NCBI GenBank assembly: GCA_934255105.1
Contig: CAKQNH010000132.1
Location: 1 to 9,159, forward strand
DNA length: 9,159 bases
Reading direction: 5' to 3'
From: an uncultured Pirellulaceae bacterium
GTDB taxonomy: Bacteria; Planctomycetota; Planctomycetia; Pirellulales; Pirellulaceae
Shown here: piece by piece, positions 1 to 8,200 of the stretch
How the letters are laid out: each line of letters starts with the position of its first letter
Position numbering within the stretch: the first letter of the stretch is position 1
The notes under the pieces: generated by a model
Seen by the model: the letters and a program-made list of their open reading frames with translations, nothing else
Databases searched by the model: none
Told to the model about the DNA's origin: nothing
Made by a program: the position numbers and the translations under genes

Positions 1-1584
1 GGTCTGCAGTTGCAACGTGGGGTTGGAGTCGATTTGGCAATCGAGCCCCACGCCGCGCAACAGTCGCACGATCGAGCTGGCTGCCTCCAAATCTCGCAGC
101 ACGACGCGGGGTATTGGTGTGTCGTGGGCCAGTTCTATCGCTAGGCTCAAATCGGCTTCGATGACACGCACCGAGGCTGGGTTTTCACCGGGCAAAAGTT
201 CAATAAGCGCGTGCTCAGCTCGCTCGGTAACACGGTAGTTAGCCGGCTTGCCATCGACGCGCACTGCATCCACCCGCGCAGCGGTCGGAATCAACATCGA
301 CAGGGCTCGTTGGCTGGGCACTGCCAACTGCGCGCGATAATTGAGTCGCGTCTCGAACTCTCCCAGGTGGATTTCATTGACCTCCTCCACTCGGGCCGGA
401 GGCGATGGGGGAACATGCCGCAAGTTAGCCGCTAGCGCGTTGGCAATGTGATAAAGTCTGGGCTGGGACGTCCATCCCAGGCCGCCCCACTGCAATCCTG
501 GCACGTCGGCCAGTTCTGGCCAGAAATCAAGTCCTTCGGGGCGCCATGTGGCGTCCGCTTCGGATGACCACGCTAACGTGCGCGCAACAGTCTGCTGACT
601 GACTTCGCGCAGCGACAGGAAAGGAACGCTGACCACACCTTCGCCCGTATCGTTGGCACCCGTATCGCCGTCGGACTGATCGTTCCCAGGAACCATCAAG
701 ACCCGCAACACGCGACGAGTCTGGCTATCCCAGCCATCATTGCAGCGAAGTGTGTACACGCGCCGCTCGCCCAGCGACGAACGCTCATTGGCGATCAGTT
801 TAGCATCCTGCCAATCTACTCCCACCGGTTCCCATCCCGGTTCGGCCACCACGTGCAGTTCGCGCGGCAGCGACTGGGCCTGTTCGATTCTCAACTGGCA
901 AACGGCGGCCAGTTGATCTCCCCTGGCGTGCAGCCAGGTGTCGGCATTGACCTCGACGGACGCTTGGCCGGATACGCTGCGTGGTTTGGCTAAAGTCCAT
1001 TGCAGATCGAGCGAGTCGACTGGGCCCATGAGTTCCGTAGCCCCCGAGACCACTGCCTTGTAACCACCGCCGACGGTGCGCACTTCGAAATTCGAATTGC
1101 TATCGGCCACGATGCGTAGGGTGGCGTTCGGAATGGGTGGCACTGCGCATAGTAAGTTGGCTCGGGTTTGGTCGACTGTCACCGCCGGTGCTTCGAATTG
1201 CAATTGCAATCGCACCGTGCCGATGGTGGTAGGGCGAAACACAACTGCGTCGCTGAGCTGATACAAACCCCGCCCACCGACCGACAGTTCTTGCCCACCC
1301 GCGCTGCCGCGTTGGAGCAGTAACTGGTTGCTATTGAATGGTAGGCGGATCTCCACTTCTGCATGGGTGACTTGCACGCGGAATTCGACGGCCATCTCTT
1401 GCAACTGATCGGGCTGGCCCAACACGCTATGTCGCATTCGCAGCGTATAGTCTGCTGATAATAGACGTGGTGCTTCAGGTCGTGACGTTCCCTGACGCCC
1501 TCCAGCCAACAGCTCTAACAGGCGCGTTGGCGCGTAGGCGTATGCACCGGAGACCTCCCCCGAATCATCGATGGGAATCAGCAC
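1..1584 (-). repeat. Internal duplication, copy B (unit 3 ectodomain, residues about 1220-1747, cut by edge)
   Basis: Anchors are YAP (1236-1238), VPPIP (1367-1371), EPGW (1467-1470) and LIPTAARVDAVRVDG (ending near 1663). They follow the order seen in copy A and in the upstream protein. The recognisable stretch VPPIPNATLRI matches VPPAPSAKLLI of copy A at 7 of 11 positions. The window ends where about 540 residues of the unit, including the three-helix anchor, would still be expected. Confidence 0.7.
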
Positions 1585-4500
1585 GCTAAAAATCTCGTGC
1601 GTCTGTTCACCGTCTTCAGCATTGGGCGTTCCACGGCTGACGGCATTGGCTGGCGAGCTCCCGTTGACCGCCGAGCTGCCGGAGAGCGGACTCGTCGCAG
1701 AGCCAGTCGTCGAATTCTCGCTGGGCGAAGTGGGCGCATCGTTTTGGCCATGCGCGACCGCGCCCAGGCATACCAAGATCAGCAGGCTAGTGGTGGGAGC
1801 ATGGTTCAGGCCGCTGACCACCGATGATCTTCCACGCGGGTTAGCCGCGGATTCGCGCAGGCGGCAGACGACACATCCCAGGCGCAAGAAAGCAGCCAAC
1901 AGCAGAGACAAACCGAACAACTGCACTGCGGGGAGCAACCATAGAGGCACCAATACCAGCGACACAGCGCATGCTGCAATCATCAACCACCACGTGCGAA
2001 TGGCTATCCCAATGCTCATCCACAGCAAGGTGGCCGTCATTACCATACAGGCCAGAGCGAGCGCTGCTAGCGCGGTGCGGCTGATCGTCCACACGCCAAT
2101 TCCTAACGCCCCCGAGTCGTCGATGTCCGATATTTCAATACGCTCCCAAGCAAGCGGAACAACTGCCGGCTGCACTGCCGCAGCCGGTTTAGACTCATCG
2201 GCTGAGAACAATTCGCTGGATCCCATAGGTGCCAACAAATCCCACGCAGCCTGGGGAAGCAAGCGGTCGATCAGTCGGCTATCTTCCGCAGGCGCGACGG
2301 CGGTGAAAGGAAAGGGGGGAATCCGCATGCGCGAAGGAGGCAAAGCCAGCGTCTGCCGCGACTCCAAGACGGGGGCCGACAGCTCTGGGCGAGGCAAATA
2401 ACTGTGGCTCAGCCAGCCCGGTGCAGCCTGTCGGCTCGAGCAACGTAGGTAAACCCTCGCCGTAGGCCCCAGAGGCATATCGAGCAGCAATCGCGAAGTC
2501 GTAGTACTACTAGCTAACGGCTGCCCATCGACCGCCACCTGTTCGAGCCTCCATCCCTGGGGAAGCTGGATCTGAAGCGGCACTTGCTCTGTAACTTCAA
2601 CTACCCAACGGGCTTCGTGGCGGAGGAAACCAGTCTCCATCAGAGTGTGCTCGATCGACTCGCTCCACACCCAATTCGAGTGCTCGGCAATCTCGCCCGT
2701 ACCAATCTGCAAAAGCTGCTGTGTACCCGAGTCGATCCGCGCGGTTACCCAACGCGAATGATTGGTGCTGGGCAATTGGTCGAGCACGCCAAGCAGCCCG
2801 CGGTCAAGGAACGCCTCAGCGGACGGCAACAACTCCACCTTACCATGCAGTTGAGCCGCTAGCTCAGCGGGCAGAACTACCAGGGATTCGACTGCGGTCG
2901 CCTGTGGAACTCCGACGATCGGAATGGTTGTAAATGACTCGCCCGTTGGCTGCGGGATTTGCATTTGTGCCTGGAGCACAAATGGGCTGCTCAACGCACT
3001 GGGCAATTCTAATTCAATCATTTCCAATTGGTCGCTCGAAGCTTCTAGCTGCCCTGGCAGCGCTCGCTGGGCTAGTGTTACAGGCAGCGCAGCGTTAGCA
3101 GCAGTGGAGGCTGAGGCGATTGCAGAATCTGCGGATGAGTTTGCAACCGAATGCAAAGACCAGTGGACGCGCATCGCATCCGAGTTGGCTGGGAGCAGCA
3201 AATTGATGTGGTCGATCGCTCCGCCGCTGGGAGTTATAGCGATGCGTGTTTCGAGCGCTAGATCCGCTTCCACCTTGCGAACCACCGTGACAACTTGGCT
3301 GGAGAACGATCCATTGGAAGTAGCCAGCGTGATGACCGGCAATTGGCCACGAACCCCTTGAAATATCCAGTGCTCGGTCTGCTCGGGAAGCAATTGTTGT
3401 TGCCAGGCTGGAAGGTCCACGGCGGAACGCTGATAGGCCAGCAACTCGGGCCCCATCTGCACCACAAAACGGCTGGACGGCTCGATCACATAGTTGTCTA
3501 TTTGATCCGCCTCGGGCAGCGTTACCAGTCGCGACACGTGGACACTGATGGTGTCCGCAGGCAACTGCTGCGGACTGTGAGCCACCACCTCTAGCTCAAG
3601 CGCAATCTGCTCCCGATCATCCTCCCAGTAGACCACGATGACGGGATTGGTTGCACCCTTGCGATCCTCGATTCGAGCGCGAAAGTCACTCCCTTTTTGA
3701 ATCAGCCGCACGGCATCGATAAACCAGCCACTACCGATGGGTAAACGTATCTCATTGGATGTCAAGTCGGACGATTCGAGCCGTATGCGGCAGTTAGCCG
3801 ACAACCATTCAGGTTGCAATGATAGCCGCGTCAGGCTGCGCGCATGCCACGTATGGCGCAGGTGGGAAAACGTAGCCTTCAGCGCGGGTGGACTGCCCAA
3901 CCACCGCGTCTGCCACAGCAGTGGCGTGGCGCTGGCAGCAAGCTGAAAGCTATCTGCAGTGATGTCTGCGGGTGAAATGCGCTGAACGCGGGCGGGGCCG
4001 GCATCTAATCGATCGGCTACGACATCGCTGGTGCCAGCCAAGCGACACACCCCTTCCATAACAAAGGATTCGTCAATGCTGATTGTCGGCAGGTCAACCT
4101 GGCCGGTCAGTTGCAAGGCGCGAGTGGCTTTAAGAACGATCGTTCGATCTTGAGTCGCCAGCGGCAGATGCAGCAACTCAATCATGTTCGTCGCGGTGGC
4201 CAGGTTGGGCTGTGACTGCCACTCGACCGGAACATCATCCACGATCACGCTCTCAATTTTCAATTCGGGGTCGAGTCGAAAACGCATCGTGGGTGCGGTG
4301 CGAGTCGCCATCACGACGAAGCGGGCGCTGGCCTGCAAAACACTCTCGTCGCCGATATAGTTGATTTGTGCGGAACGGACCAAATGCGTGTAGTCGGTTA
4401 AACGCGAACTGGAAATCTCCGTAGCTTGCAGTTCGAACCGAGATACGCCCGACAGGTGTACCAGCCACCATTGAGAAGTCCCTGCCAATGGAACTGTGGT

Positions 4501-5241
4501 ACTGTTAGGCCAATCCTCGGGGAGCTCTGCATTCAGCTCCGACAGCTTTTGGACAACTACGCCGGGGGAGTTCAGTTCGATATTCTTGGGCGTGGCAATG
4601 AGCAGTTTCGCGCTGGGGGCCGGCGGGACTTGAAATTGAAACAAACGCTGCAATCCCACGTCCCCCTGCCCGCTCTGAGCACTGGCCGAGAAGCCAAACC
4701 AATATGTGGTGGTCTCCGTCGAAGGTCGTAGTTCAACGCCACCATTGGCGGTGAATTGCGCTCGATCCAGCAGCAGCGTGTGGCTGCTATCCAAACCACG
4801 CGGCGTGCGAAGGGCCAACGAAATATTTCCCAATTCCAAGGGCTGAGCCTGTGGGGTCCCCACCACGGTCCAGCGCGATTGATCCGATACGATCTGTTCG
4901 CCTTCCAGTCGCGCTACGTACAGCGACTCCTGCAACGTGGGAGTTTGCAGCGTGGCAAGTTTCCGCAGACTATCGTGTTCGGACAGTTCGCGCGCTAGGT
5001 CATCCAGTAGTACCGTGGCGTAATGTCGTGTCACAAGGCGGCTGATTTGATCGGGTTGATCGCGCACAAACACACGCATTACCTCCCAGTTCTCGGGAGG
5101 CGCGGCAACCGCTGACGAGCCGCCAATCGTACACAGCGTGAACCAACTGAGCCAGCCGCACAAAAGTCGGCAAAGCCAGAGAAGTTCTGGAGCGGCAAGC
5201 GCCCGGTGAGGGCCAACATTTTTCAGCAGCAGACGAGTCAC
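1..5241 (-). CDS. Giant fused two-unit envelope protein, C-terminus beyond left edge (units 2 and 3)
   Basis: Function not recognised. The frame runs from GTG at 5241 to the left edge without a stop, 1747 codons. The GTG is chosen because GGAGGG lies 5 bases upstream and a plausible signal peptide follows (hydrophobic residues about 20-40, AVA cleavage site near 44-47). A GTG immediately upstream (5244) sits too close to the ribosome-binding site. Unit 2 (1-1140) carries the family N-terminal motif (57-82), VPPAP at 205-209, LDP at 323-325, LPIG with W506, a Ser/Ala-rich linker near 698-717, VVEV...LPQGW...VDG at 880-906, GW at 942-943, and three transmembrane helices (1057-1126). A signal-peptide-like segment (1141-1166) and a Ser/Thr/Asn-rich linker then lead into unit 3, which repeats the order: N-terminal motif (1220-1245), VPPIP at 1367-1371, EPGW at 1467-1470, LIP...VDG near 1650-1663. 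By comparison with unit 2, roughly 540 residues should lie past the left edge. It follows unit 1 by 2 bases, so the genes are cotranscribed. Confidence 0.92.
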   Translation of the reverse strand, partial: MTRLLLKNVGPHRALAAPELLWLCRLLCGWLSWFTLCTIGGSSAVAAPPENWEVMRVFVRDQPDQISRLVTRHYATVLLDDLARELSEHDSLRKLATLQTPTLQESLYVARLEGEQIVSDQSRWTVVGTPQAQPLELGNISLALRTPRGLDSSHTLLLDRAQFTANGGVELRPSTETTTYWFGFSASAQSGQGDVGLQRLFQFQVPPAPSAKLLIATPKNIELNSPGVVVQKLSELNAELPEDWPNSTTVPLAGTSQWWLVHLSGVSRFELQATEISSSRLTDYTHLVRSAQINYIGDESVLQASARFVVMATRTAPTMRFRLDPELKIESVIVDDVPVEWQSQPNLATATNMIELLHLPLATQDRTIVLKATRALQLTGQVDLPTISIDESFVMEGVCRLAGTSDVVADRLDAGPARVQRISPADITADSFQLAASATPLLWQTRWLGSPPALKATFSHLRHTWHARSLTRLSLQPEWLSANCRIRLESSDLTSNEIRLPIGSGWFIDAVRLIQKGSDFRARIEDRKGATNPVIVVYWEDDREQIALELEVVAHSPQQLPADTISVHVSRLVTLPEADQIDNYVIEPSSRFVVQMGPELLAYQRSAVDLPAWQQQLLPEQTEHWIFQGVRGQLPVITLATSNGSFSSQVVTVVRKVEADLALETRIAITPSGGAIDHINLLLPANSDAMRVHWSLHSVANSSADSAIASASTAANAALPVTLAQRALPGQLEASSDQLEMIELELPSALSSPFVLQAQMQIPQPTGESFTTIPIVGVPQATAVESLVVLPAELAAQLHGKVELLPSAEAFLDRGLLGVLDQLPSTNHSRWVTARIDSGTQQLLQIGTGEIAEHSNWVWSESIEHTLMETGFLRHEARWVVEVTEQVPLQIQLPQGWRLEQVAVDGQPLASSTTTSRLLLDMPLGPTARVYLRCSSRQAAPGWLSHSYLPRPELSAPVLESRQTLALPPSRMRIPPFPFTAVAPAEDSRLIDRLLPQAAWDLLAPMGSSELFSADESKPAAAVQPAVVPLAWERIEISDIDDSGALGIGVWTISRTALAALALACMVMTATLLWMSIGIAIRTWWLMIAACAVSLVLVPLWLLPAVQLFGLSLLLAAFLRLGCVVCRLRESAANPRGRSSVVSGLNHAPTTSLLILVCLGAVAHGQNDAPTSPSENSTTGSATSPLSGSSAVNGSSPANAVSRGTPNAEDGEQTHEIFSVLIPIDDSGEVSGAYAYAPTRLLELLAGGRQGTSRPEAPRLLSADYTLRMRHSVLGQPDQLQEMAVEFRVQVTHAEVEIRLPFNSNQLLLQRGSAGGQELSVGGRGLYQLSDAVVFRPTTIGTVRLQLQFEAPAVTVDQTRANLLCAVPPIPNATLRIVADSNSNFEVRTVGGGYKAVVSGATELMGPVDSLDLQWTLAKPRSVSGQASVEVNADTWLHARGDQLAAVCQLRIEQAQSLPRELHVVAEPGWEPVGVDWQDAKLIANERSSLGERRVYTLRCNDGWDSQTRRVLRVLMVPGNDQSDGDTGANDTGEGVVSVPFLSLREVSQQTVARTLAWSSEADATWRPEGLDFWPELADVPGLQWGGLGWTSQPRLYHIANALAANLRHVPPSPPARVEEVNEIHLGEFETRLNYRAQLAVPSQRALSMLIPTAARVDAVRVDGKPANYRVTERAEHALIELLPGENPASVRVIEADLSLAIELAHDTPIPRVVLRDLEAASSIVRLLRGVGLDCQIDSNPTLQLQT
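1597..1746 (-). other. Ser/Thr/Asn/Pro-rich linker after the internal signal
   Basis: Residues 1166-1215 are dominated by Ser, Thr, Asn, Pro, Ala and Gly with almost no hydrophobic core. This is what is expected of a flexible spacer between a membrane segment and an exported folded domain. Ordered family sequence resumes near residue 1220. Confidence 0.7.
1744..1821 (-). other. Internal signal-peptide-like segment at the fusion junction
   Basis: Residues 1141-1166 begin VVSGLNHAPTTS, continue with the hydrophobic run LLILVCLGAVAHG, and reach Gln-Asn. AHG (1163-1165) fits the small-x-small rule for signal peptidase I. A basic region (R1127, R1129, R1136, R1138) lies just before, as in an n-region. 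It follows three transmembrane helices, so it would insert in-to-out and carry unit 3 across the membrane. It may be cleaved or may remain as a fourth helix. Confidence 0.65.
1819..1833 (-). promoter_or_regulatory. Candidate internal start: GGAAGA ribosome-binding site and GTG
   Basis: GGAAGA (1833-1828) stands 6 bases before an in-frame GTG (1821-1819, codon 1141). That GTG would begin a protein with a near-ideal short signal peptide. The site may be a relic of the start of a once separate gene, or may still give a second product consisting of unit 3 alone. The ribosome-binding match is only moderate. Confidence 0.4.
1864..2073 (-). other. Three-helix membrane anchor in the middle of the fused protein
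   Basis: Residues 1057-1126 of the second protein contain helix 1 (1057-1081), an IRTWW turn, helix 2 (1084-1103), a Pro break, and helix 3 (1105-1126, with R1120 near its end). The basic stretch R1127 to R1138 follows. Layout and charge pattern copy the C-terminal anchor of the upstream protein, where this anchor ends the protein. Here the reading frame continues. Confidence 0.82.
3454..5073 (-). repeat. Internal duplication, copy A (unit 2 ectodomain, residues about 57-596)
   Basis: This segment is collinear with residues about 1220-1747 of the same protein. Anchors are YAT (74-76), VPPAP (205-209), LDPEL (323-327) and LPIGSGWFIDAVR (500-512). Spacing between consecutive anchors (130, 119 and 176 residues) is close to that in copy B (130, 100 and 184). 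DNA identity is low by eye, so the duplication is old. Confidence 0.7.
5100..5241 (-). other. N-terminal signal peptide of the fused protein
   Basis: The n-region (residues 1-19) carries R3, K7, H12 and R13. A Trp/Leu/Cys-rich hydrophobic stretch spans about 20-40, interrupted by R25, and small residues end in AVA-A (44-47) before PPEN. It fits a Sec signal peptide of the long-n-region kind. No exact lipobox is present, so a lipoprotein is not supported. An uncleaved anchor cannot be excluded because R25 splits the hydrophobic core. Confidence 0.65.
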
Positions 5242-5243
5242 CA

Positions 5244-8200
5244 CTACCCTCCGCGATGGCTGACGGAAGAACCGAGCTGTGACGGCGGCGGTAGGTTGGG
5301 TGCCGGGCGGACGCTGCGCGACGCCGAAACGAGATCGCTGCGCTCGGCGTAGGTTGAGGGCCTGGCCGAGAACACGCTGCGCCGTCGGACGCGTGAATCG
5401 ACCCCGGCTTGAACCATCCACACCAGTGCTACGAGCCCCAATGAAATGACGGCAGTTTGCCCGGCCAGCACGGCCAAGTCGGGCCACACAGCAGCTAGAC
5501 CGGCGATGCCAGCGGCCAACGTCAAGACCACCACGGGGCGGCGAACGAAGGCATAATTTAACGCTACAAACGCAATCGTGATCGCTAATAACCCAATCGG
5601 CAGCCAGAGAACAAACCGCGACAAGACCCATATTCGTACCGGCCCCTCCATGCCGCTTCCGCTCATCACATAGCTGTTCGCAGACGCCGGTGGCGACTCC
5701 TGCACCACGGCACCAATCCAGCTCTCTAATTGACGCTGATTCAGGCGGCTGACGCGATTCCACCATAGCCCTGACCATTGCCACGTCCACTCGGCAGTCA
5801 ACGAATTGGGACTCCAAGCCAAGTGCTGTACCGCTGGGGTCAATAACTGCCAGTAGAATTGGTCGATCTGCTCGGTGCCTAAAATCTCCGGCGGAGCGAC
5901 GTTCAAGGGGGTGGCCCAGCCGAGCTCATCGGGTAGGAAATACGAAACTTCGACAACGTGCCCGGCACCAGATCCACCAGTCAGTGGGATGGTGATGACG
6001 TCGGTCTGTTGATCGTAACGGAAGTTGTTCTCCGCCGTAAAACCATTGACAGAAACCTTGACGCGACCTTCGCGGATGATGGCCTCGCCGGGCAATTTAA
6101 TTTGCAATTCCTCTACGTTCGACGCCACATGGACCACGAACCGCTCGCGGCGTTTGCTGCCGCCGACAAAAGATTGCAGCCAGCACTTGTCGATACGCAC
6201 CGGGCCCAATCCCTGCAATCGGCGAGGCTGAAACTGGAGATCAATCACGCGCTGATACTCCGCAAGCGGGCGCGCACGTTGCCCAGCCAACCAAAAGTCC
6301 GGCGTGTCGCTAGCATCAGTTTTGAGTATCGTTTCCATTTGCAGATCGGTACGCACCGACCAATCCTGCCGCAGACGCGTGGTGCCGTTAGGGAGCAGCA
6401 ATTGAGCCAATGGCACAGCTACGTCCGTGGTGGCCGTCGTATCGGCCAGCGGCGGTTGGCTGCTGGGAGTACTGAGCCGAGTTCTACCGCTGGTAGACTG
6501 CCTTGCCGCCGCGCTAGTCGCCGTAGGAGGGGCCGCTACAACTGCTGGCGGCGCGTCTCCTTTCCAAGGTGTACTGGTTTGAATAGTGATCTGGGTCGCA
6601 CCAATCAACTCCGGGCTGCCGAGCGCTTGATAGACTTGCCACATGATGCCACTGGTGGCTACCGGTACGCTTTCTTTCGGTCCAGGTGTGCTCTCGCTCG
6701 CAGAAGTGACTGCGTTCGCAGCAGCGTTCTCGCTCGCAGCAGTGGTTGCGGTCTCAGTCGCGCCAGCCATTATAGTTGCCGCTTCCGGCGCTGGGCTGGC
6801 GGGAGGCGCATCTGGCTGTGTCTCATCGGCCACGATCGCATCGTCCGACGGGGCTGTGGGCTGGGTGGCTTGGGGAGGTCGTGGCGGACGCTCTATTTCT
6901 GCAGGCATCTGGCCAGCGCTACTTTGTTCACCCGCAGCCTGATCGATAGCCGTTTGTTCAGTCGCGGCCCGAGCTCCTTCGGCCTGCTCTTGCTCAGCTT
7001 GTTCTTGCTCGACTTCCTGCGCCGGCACAGCGCCGTTTGGAGGCGCGGTCTGCGAGGGTGGAGAGGGAGCCAGCAGTTCCATCAGCGATTGCTCATCGAT
7101 CGTGGCGACCAGCGGGGCGGAGTAGAGCAGTCCGTTGACCAGCAACTGCGGCGGGCGATTGTCGGCTACATCCTTGCGAACGGCAAAACGCAATTCTCCC
7201 AGAGCTTCATTAGCAATCTGCAAATCGAAATCCTGGCGGACGGTGACTTGCGTAGCCGCCACATCTAGATTGGCGTGTTGTTCAACCGAAATTTGTCGCG
7301 CTAACAACTCGGCCCGGCCGGTCCAACGCGGCGTCGTAGCGCTGCTTTGAAAGCGATAGACCAGCGGTTTACGAACCCCTGGCACGGGGACATAGCGCCG
7401 ATACTCGGTAGAAAACGAGTCGCGTTGTAAACCGGCCCCCGCCGTTTCTTGCCAAGTCAGCAGCACATTGCTATCGCTGGTCACCAATAACGCCCCCGAG
7501 CCGTGGTCGGTTTCTGGATTGCCATTGATCTGCCCGCGGATGATTTGCGGTATTTGAAAATTCAGTTCTTTTACACTCGTGTTCCAGGTCCGTTCGGCAA
7601 CCACACGCCAGATTTGGTCGACATGCCGACTCGACCCAAAGGCGGCCGCGTCCCCTTTGGCAGAGCGTATGATGTAGTTGCGGTCGACCTGCTGCTGCAC
7701 TCGCAGAGTTTCACCCGTGGTTGAAAACAGGTCGTCGCTGGAATTAACTACACGGGCCGTGTTTTCGTGGACAACCCAGTCAGCGAGCACCAGCCCCAGT
7801 TCCATCTGAGGTTGATTGGTATCGAAGGAGCAATCGAACCACATGGTCAACGTTAGTTTGTTGCGGTCGACGTGGACGAGATAGGTTGGTCGAACCGTGG
7901 GCAGGCTTTGCTCGCGGCGAAACAGCAGGGACAAATCGAATGGCTGGCGGTCGAACTTGAACTGCAACTGCTGTCGTGCAAATGCGGCCTGCAACGGCCC
8001 TTGGTAAGTGAACTGCGCCCCGACCCCCTCCTGGTACACAACGGCGTAGGCAGAGGTGACGATGCAGTCCACGGTGCCGGTATGTTGGTCGGCTCCTTTA
8101 ACCTCTGGCACAGCCACCTGGACCTGAGTTTCCAAGCTTTCGCCGGTCTGCGTTTGAGGCGTCCATTCCCATTCTAAAGGGATCTCCAGGGTATCGTTGC

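Larger units (their letters stand above)
6654..7070 (-). other. Long low-complexity linker in unit 1 (E/Q/A, then P/A/T-rich)
   Basis: Residues 688-826 start Pro/Ser-rich, pass through a Glu/Gln/Ala run with the tandem EQEQA-EQEQA, and end in Ala/Thr/Pro/Ser-rich sequence. No folded-domain pattern is visible. Unit 2 has only a short Ser/Ala-rich stretch near 698-717 in roughly the same place. It is probably an extended tether in the cell envelope. Confidence 0.75.

Noticed and set aside
1197..1210. Perfect 14-base palindrome ATTGCAATTGCAAT
   Set aside because: It is explained by the alternating codons TTG CAA TTG CAA (Leu-Gln-Leu-Gln) inside the coding frame, and there is no second copy or promoter context.
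1747..1794. Lipoprotein signal in the internal hydrophobic segment
   Set aside because: The only Cys (C1158) is preceded by ILV, which does not fit the lipobox because a small residue is required at -1. The AHG site fits signal peptidase I better.
1571..2401. Plus-strand open frame of 276 codons
   Set aside because: It is antisense to the membrane anchor and fusion junction. The composition is shadow-like (Ser/Arg/His/Thr-rich) with no ribosome-binding site of note, while the opposite strand gives coherent transmembrane helices.
5958..7268. Plus-strand open frame of 436 codons
   Set aside because: It lies wholly antisense to unit 1, is very Arg/Ser-rich without a domain-like pattern, and overlaps the low-complexity linker, where antisense stops are rare by composition. 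The minus-strand frame has clear paralogy and membrane segments.
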